Assembly (NCBI RefSeq): GCF_002899455.1
Contig: NZ_PPFB01000001.1
Span: forward strand, 7,014,501 to 7,078,500
From: Streptomyces sp. DH-12
GTDB taxonomy: Bacteria > Actinomycetota > Actinomycetes > Streptomycetales > Streptomycetaceae
Direction: 5' to 3'
DNA: 64,000 nucleotides
How positions within the stretch are numbered: position 1 is the first letter of the stretch; every line of letters starts with the position of its first letter. Positions 60,166-64,000 of the stretch are shown here, piece by piece. Below the pieces are notes generated by a model. The model searched no databases. It saw only the letters and a program-made list of their open reading frames with translations, and was not told where the DNA came from. The translations under genes and the position numbers were made by a program.

Positions 60166-60666
60166 CTAACCGAGGTCCGGCAGCTTCAGCCACTCCTCCC
60201 AGGTGAGGTCCCGGCCGATGAAACGGGGCCGTTCGAACGGCCAGTCCTCGGCGATCCACCGCGGGACGAACGCGTCCAGCGCCCGCTCCAGCGGGCCGCC
60301 CGCCTCGTCGTCCACCACCCACCAGGAGATCTCCGCGTCCGCGCCCTCCTTCTCCGGCGGGTCGATGTAGACGCAGCCGCGCAACGCCGTGCGTTCCGGG
60401 TTCTCGATCGTGTAGTTGAACGACTCGTGCGCCTCGATCTCGGCGGCGTGCCGCTCCAGGTCGGCGAGGTTCGCCTCGTACGTCATGGTGGCCGGGGGCC
60501 AGCCCCAGGCGGGCCCGAAGACCGACCACAGCCGCTCGCGCGATCCCATCACCGCCGGATAGTCCAGCGGCGCGTCCGCGCCGCTGATCGGGCGCAGCCG
60601 GTGGCCCGCGCCGCCGGGGATGTCGACGTGCAGGGGGTGGACGAAGTCACGCGGAAGCCAGGTCAT
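60166..60666 (-). CDS. GNAT-family acetyltransferase-like protein
   Basis: A 166-residue protein with GNAT-like character: RLRPISGADAPLDYPAVMGS at the N-terminal strand-helix, LRGCVYIDPPEKEGADAEIS as the central hairpin and WVVDDEAGGPLERALDAFVP at the acetyl-CoA end. The acyl-CoA pocket motif (R/QxxGxG/A) is missing, so catalysis is uncertain. Divergent from the Dps gene. Confidence 0.7.
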   Translation of the reverse strand: MTWLPRDFVHPLHVDIPGGAGHRLRPISGADAPLDYPAVMGSRERLWSVFGPAWGWPPATMTYEANLADLERHAAEIEAHESFNYTIENPERTALRGCVYIDPPEKEGADAEISWWVVDDEAGGPLERALDAFVPRWIAEDWPFERPRFIGRDLTWEEWLKLPDLG

Positions 60667-60848
60667 GTGCCGGAGCCAACCACGCGCCGCCCCGCCCGGC
60701 AAAGGAATATGCGAGTGGACCGTGGAGATCGTGGCCCACTGCTCCAGACCGGTGAGATGCGCGGGGGTGCACAGCGGTGAACGCCGCAAACGGCCGACGA
60801 ACCGCTTATCTGGATGTCCGAGCATCGGACGATCGCAAGGAGCCCATC

Positions 60849-61427
60849 GTGTCGTCACCGCCTGCCGAACCCTCGTACACCGTGCCGGGCCTGCGCACCC
60901 AGGACAGCGGACGGATCATCGAGCTGTTGCAGATGCGACTCCACTCCCTCAACGACCTGCACCTGACCCTGAAGCACATCCACTGGAACGTCGTCGGACC
61001 GCACTTCATCGCCGTGCACGAGATGATCGACCCTCAGGTCGACAAGGTGCGGGACATGACCGACGACATCGCCGAGCGGATCTCCACGCTCGGCGGCGAG
61101 CCGAACGGCACGCCCGGCGCGCTGGTCGGCGCGCGCACCTGGAACGACTACTCCATCGGCCGGGCCGAGGCGATCGAGCACCTGGGCGCACTGGACGTCG
61201 TGTACACGAACATCATCGAGGACCACCGGGAGGCGATGCGGGAGACCGAGGAGGCCGACCCGGTCACCCAGGACATGCTCATCGAGCAGCTGCGCGGCCT
61301 TGAGCTGTTCCAGTGGTTCGTCCGCGCCCACCTCGAGTCCAGCGGCGGCAAGCTCAGCACGCGCGGCGCCACCACCGAGACCGGCGCCGCCGACCAGGCC
61401 GCGGAGCAGGCCCGCCGCCAGCCCTGA
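60849..61427 (+). CDS. dps: Dps-family DNA-protection protein
   Basis: A 192-residue ferritin-like Dps. HIHWNVVGPHFIAVHEMIDP holds the inter-subunit ferroxidase ligands (His, His, Asp), and DMTDDIAERISTLGG follows as in other Dps proteins. The C-terminal tail (about 25 residues, alanine/glutamine-rich) is extra. GTG 60849 has AAGGAG at good spacing. It stores iron and detoxifies peroxide, protecting DNA. Expected to be stress- or stationary-phase-induced. Confidence 0.93.
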   Translation: MSSPPAEPSYTVPGLRTQDSGRIIELLQMRLHSLNDLHLTLKHIHWNVVGPHFIAVHEMIDPQVDKVRDMTDDIAERISTLGGEPNGTPGALVGARTWNDYSIGRAEAIEHLGALDVVYTNIIEDHREAMRETEEADPVTQDMLIEQLRGLELFQWFVRAHLESSGGKLSTRGATTETGAADQAAEQARRQP

Positions 61428-61487
61428 CCGGCGCTCCCGCATCGGCGGCCCAGCACGATCCGGCCCGGACCGCGGCGGGCCCGGGCC

Positions 61488-62630
61488 TCACACCGCTTCC
61501 CGCACCTGCGAGGCCGTGATGCCCGACGCGCGGGCGACCAGCGCGGCGAACTCCCGCCGTACCGCGTCGCCCGCGTCCGTCTCGCCGAAGTGCCGCAGAG
61601 CGGAGTCCGCCAGCTCCGCGATCTTCTCCTCCACCACGGCCCGGGCACCCGTCCGTTCCAGCACCGCCCGTACGCTCTCCACGGCGCGCTCCGGCAGCGC
61701 GGGTGCGCCGGGGGAGAGGAGCGCCACGGCCTCCTCGTCCCCGGTCGTCCTGCCGAGTTCCAGGGCGACGGCCAGCAGATAGGTGAGCTTGCGGCTCCGC
61801 AGGTCGTCACCCACCGGCTTCCCGGTCAGCGCCGGATCGCCGAAGGCGCCCAGCAGGTCGTCCCGCAACTGGAAGGCGAGCCCCGCGCACCGGCCGGCCG
61901 CGCGCAGCGCCGCCGTCACCGCTTCGTCCGCCCCCGCCAGCGACGCGCCCAGGGCCAGCGGCCGCTCGACCGTGTAGAGGGCGCTCTTCAGCGTCGCGAT
62001 GGTCAGCGCCTCCTCGACGCCGGACGCGCCGGCCGCCTGCGCCTGGAGGTCGCGGTACTGCCCGGCCACCATCTCCTCGCGCATCGCCCGCCACTCCCGG
62101 TACACCCGGGGCCCGTTCGGGGAGGCGAGCGCGACGTCCGTCATCAGGTCGTCCGCCCAGGCCAGGGCCAGGTCGCCGGCCAGGACCGCCGCCGAGTGCC
62201 CGAACGACTCGGCGTCGCCCGTCATGCCCTCCGCGCGGTGCATCCGCGTCAGGTCCACGTGCATCGAGGGCGCCCCGCGCCGCAGACGGGACCCGTCCAT
62301 CACGTCGTCGTGCACGAGCGCGCACGTCTGCACCAGTTCGAGCGCCACGCCCGTCCGCAGCAGCGGGCCGGGGTCGCCCGTACCGCCCGAGGCCCGCCAG
62401 CCGCACCAGGCGAACGCCGTGCGCAGCCGCTTCCCGCCGCGCCGGGCGAATGCGGAGACCCGGCCCGCCACGTCACGGGCGAACACCGCGTCGAGGTCGT
62501 AGGCCCCGGACATCCGCTCGTCCAGCACCTCGCCCAGGACCCGCCCCACGGCCCCGGTGGCGGCGTCGGCGGTGAACGGTCCACCGGCCCGGTCCGCCGG
62601 TTCCTCCGTCGCCGACCGCAGTTCACGCAT
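61488..62630 (-). CDS. Polyprenyl synthetase (GGPP synthase-like)
   Basis: A 380-residue trans-prenyltransferase. The first Asp-rich motif is DDVMD at residues 108-112, preceded by CALVHDD; the second is QLRDDLLGAFGDPALTGKP. GGKRLRTAF is the isopentenyl diphosphate-binding motif. It makes C15-C20 allylic diphosphates in the cytoplasm. Chain length is not provable. An NAD-dependent epimerase-like gene lies upstream on the same strand, but no carotenoid or terpene enzyme is in the window. Confidence 0.9.
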   Translation of the reverse strand: MRELRSATEEPADRAGGPFTADAATGAVGRVLGEVLDERMSGAYDLDAVFARDVAGRVSAFARRGGKRLRTAFAWCGWRASGGTGDPGPLLRTGVALELVQTCALVHDDVMDGSRLRRGAPSMHVDLTRMHRAEGMTGDAESFGHSAAVLAGDLALAWADDLMTDVALASPNGPRVYREWRAMREEMVAGQYRDLQAQAAGASGVEEALTIATLKSALYTVERPLALGASLAGADEAVTAALRAAGRCAGLAFQLRDDLLGAFGDPALTGKPVGDDLRSRKLTYLLAVALELGRTTGDEEAVALLSPGAPALPERAVESVRAVLERTGARAVVEEKIAELADSALRHFGETDAGDAVRREFAALVARASGITASQVREAV

Positions 62631-62767
62631 GCACAGCCCCTTTTCGTCGTCCGCCGCCCGCCCGCTCGCGCTCGCCCCCGGGTACCCGGGAAAGGGTCCG
62701 TCGACCTTTTCCGGCGCCTGCGACGGCCCGGAGCGCCCGCGCGCCTCCCGAGGTACCGGACCGGACA

Positions 62768-64000
62768 TCAGCGGCGGACGCCTGTCCGTCGCCGGCGGGT
62801 CCGCCGGCTGGCCGGTCCGTCCGCGCCCTCGGCCGCCGCGAGGGCGATGTTGCGGGCCATGCCGCCGAACACGAGGGCGTGGAAGGGCGACACCGACCAC
62901 CAGTACGCGTGGCCCAGCAGGCCCCGCGGATGGAACAGGGCGCGCTGCCGGTACCGGGTGCGGCCCGCACCGTCCGTCTCCACGCGCAACTCCAGCCACG
63001 CCAGGCCCGGCAGCCGCATCTCGGCGCGCAGCCGCAGCAGCCGCCCCGGTTCGATCTCCTCCACCCGCCAGAAGTCCAGGGAGTCTCCCGCCCGCAGCCG
63101 GTGCGGGTCGCGCCGTCCACGGCGCAGCCCCACCCCGCCGACGATCCGGTCCAGCCGCCCGCGCACCGCCCACGCCAGCGGGAAGGAGTACCAGCCGTGC
63201 TCGCCGCCGATGCCCTCGATCACCTTCCACAGCGCCTCCGGCGACGCGGGCACCACCTGGTCCCGTTCGTCCCGGTAGAGGCTGCCGCCGGCCCAGTCGG
63301 GGTCGGTGGGCAGCGGATCGCTCGGCGCGCCCGGCACGGAGGCGGACGACCAGCGGGTGGCGACCTGCGCCTCCCGCACCCGCGCCAGCGCCAGCCGCAG
63401 CGCCTCGTCGAAGGGCAGGGGCCGGCCGGGGGCGTCGGGCACGTACCGCGCGATGTCGTGCTCGCGGCACACCACCTCGTGGCGCAGCGACTCGGTGAGC
63501 GGCCGGGCGATCGCGGCGGGCACCGGGGTGACCAGCCCGACCCAGTGGCTGGACAGACCGGGCGTGAGCACCGGCACGGGCAGGATGACCCGCCGTCGCA
63601 ACCCGGCGACCGCGGCGTAGCGGCGCATCATGTCCCGGTAGGTCAGCACGTCCGGGCCGCCGATGTCGAAGGCCCGGTCGACGTCGGGCGGCATCCTCGC
63701 CGAGGCGACCAGGTAGCGCAACACGTCGCGCACCGCCACGGGCTGGGTGCGGGTGTGCACCCAACTGGGGGTGACCATCACCGGCAGCCGCTCGGTGAGA
63801 TAGCGCAGCATCTCGAACGACGCCGACCCCGAGCCGATGACGACGGCGGCCCGCAGCACGGTCGCGGGCACCGGCGAGTCGAGGAAGATCCGCCCCACCT
63901 CGGCGCGGGACCGCAGATGCGGCGAGAGGGTGTGCTCGGGCACCCCGTACGGGGTGAGTCCGCCGAGGTAGACGATCCGGCGCACCCCCGCCGCATGCGC
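62768..64000 (-). CDS. NAD(P)-binding SDR-like protein with DUF2867 domain, 5' partial
   Basis: The N-terminal dinucleotide motif lies beyond the window; codons at the right edge (AHAAGVRRIVYLGGLTPYG) show the frame is still open there. The SDR half shows VLRAAVVIGSGSASFEMLRY and VAVRDVLRYLVASA and ends near FDIGGPDVLTYRDMM, as in atypical NmrA/complex I-like SDRs. From about the middle on, a DUF2867 domain follows (YSFPLAWAVRGRLDRIVGGV, then DSLDFWRVEEIEPGRLL). Function unknown. Confidence 0.85.
   Translation of the reverse strand, partial: AHAAGVRRIVYLGGLTPYGVPEHTLSPHLRSRAEVGRIFLDSPVPATVLRAAVVIGSGSASFEMLRYLTERLPVMVTPSWVHTRTQPVAVRDVLRYLVASARMPPDVDRAFDIGGPDVLTYRDMMRRYAAVAGLRRRVILPVPVLTPGLSSHWVGLVTPVPAAIARPLTESLRHEVVCREHDIARYVPDAPGRPLPFDEALRLALARVREAQVATRWSSASVPGAPSDPLPTDPDWAGGSLYRDERDQVVPASPEALWKVIEGIGGEHGWYSFPLAWAVRGRLDRIVGGVGLRRGRRDPHRLRAGDSLDFWRVEEIEPGRLLRLRAEMRLPGLAWLELRVETDGAGRTRYRQRALFHPRGLLGHAYWWSVSPFHALVFGGMARNIALAAAEGADGPASRRTRRRRTGVRR

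Overview
High-GC sequence (GTG and TTG starts, ATGA and GTGA start/stop overlaps, strong third-position GC) with gene families typical of Streptomyces: gas-vesicle-type genes, a type III polyketide synthase operon, SpoIIE-type phosphatases with a STAS antagonist, and zinc-free ribosomal protein paralogues. No rRNA, tRNA, CRISPR array or intact insertion sequence was seen. The mix of accessory metabolism, paralogues and decayed genes would suit a chromosome arm, which is an inference.

Layout. 0-11.4 kb is a carbohydrate module: a secreted multidomain GH2 enzyme, an SGNH hydrolase, and a CUT2 sugar ABC transporter (binding protein, double ATPase, two permeases) next to a LacI-family regulator. 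Three related AACGTT-centred sites lie upstream of the GH2 gene, the binding-protein gene and the regulator gene, suggesting one regulon. 11.4-16.6 kb carries a permease remnant, a DHA2-type efflux pump with a TetR regulator, a second MFS transporter and a pirin.

16.6-24.7 kb is the most unusual part. It resembles a stress or dormancy island and contains two PPOX-fold flavoproteins, a CBS-CBS-BON protein and a compact four-gene gas-vesicle-type operon. In that operon both GvpA-fold proteins are fused to extra domains (a zinc ribbon and two PH-like domains). Around these genes lie recognisable remains of a flavodoxin, an Acg-type nitroreductase, a VKOR whose cysteines are gone, a hemerythrin and a response regulator. 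The pirin 3' end with about 150 bp of downstream DNA is present twice.

24.7-45 kb holds mostly single-gene functions: an orphan histidine kinase, HD and NUDIX hydrolases, an FAD oxidoreductase behind a perfect palindrome, a DmpA peptidase, transporters, a zinc-free L33/L31/L36 ribosomal cluster in which L31 is frameshifted into the L36 frame, an NAD kinase, OsmC, a polysaccharide deacetylase, an SDR, a glycosyltransferase and a YihY-type membrane protein.

46-64 kb carries a topoisomerase IB, a phenolic-lipid type cluster (type III PKS, ICMT-type methyltransferase, FAD hydroxylase) with a divergent UbiA prenyltransferase, and two PAS/GAF/SpoIIE phosphatases either side of a STAS antagonist and an alpha/beta hydrolase. 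It ends with an orphan cytochrome oxidase subunit I plus a small membrane protein, a Dps, a polyprenyl synthase and a truncated NAD-dependent epimerase-like gene running off the right edge.
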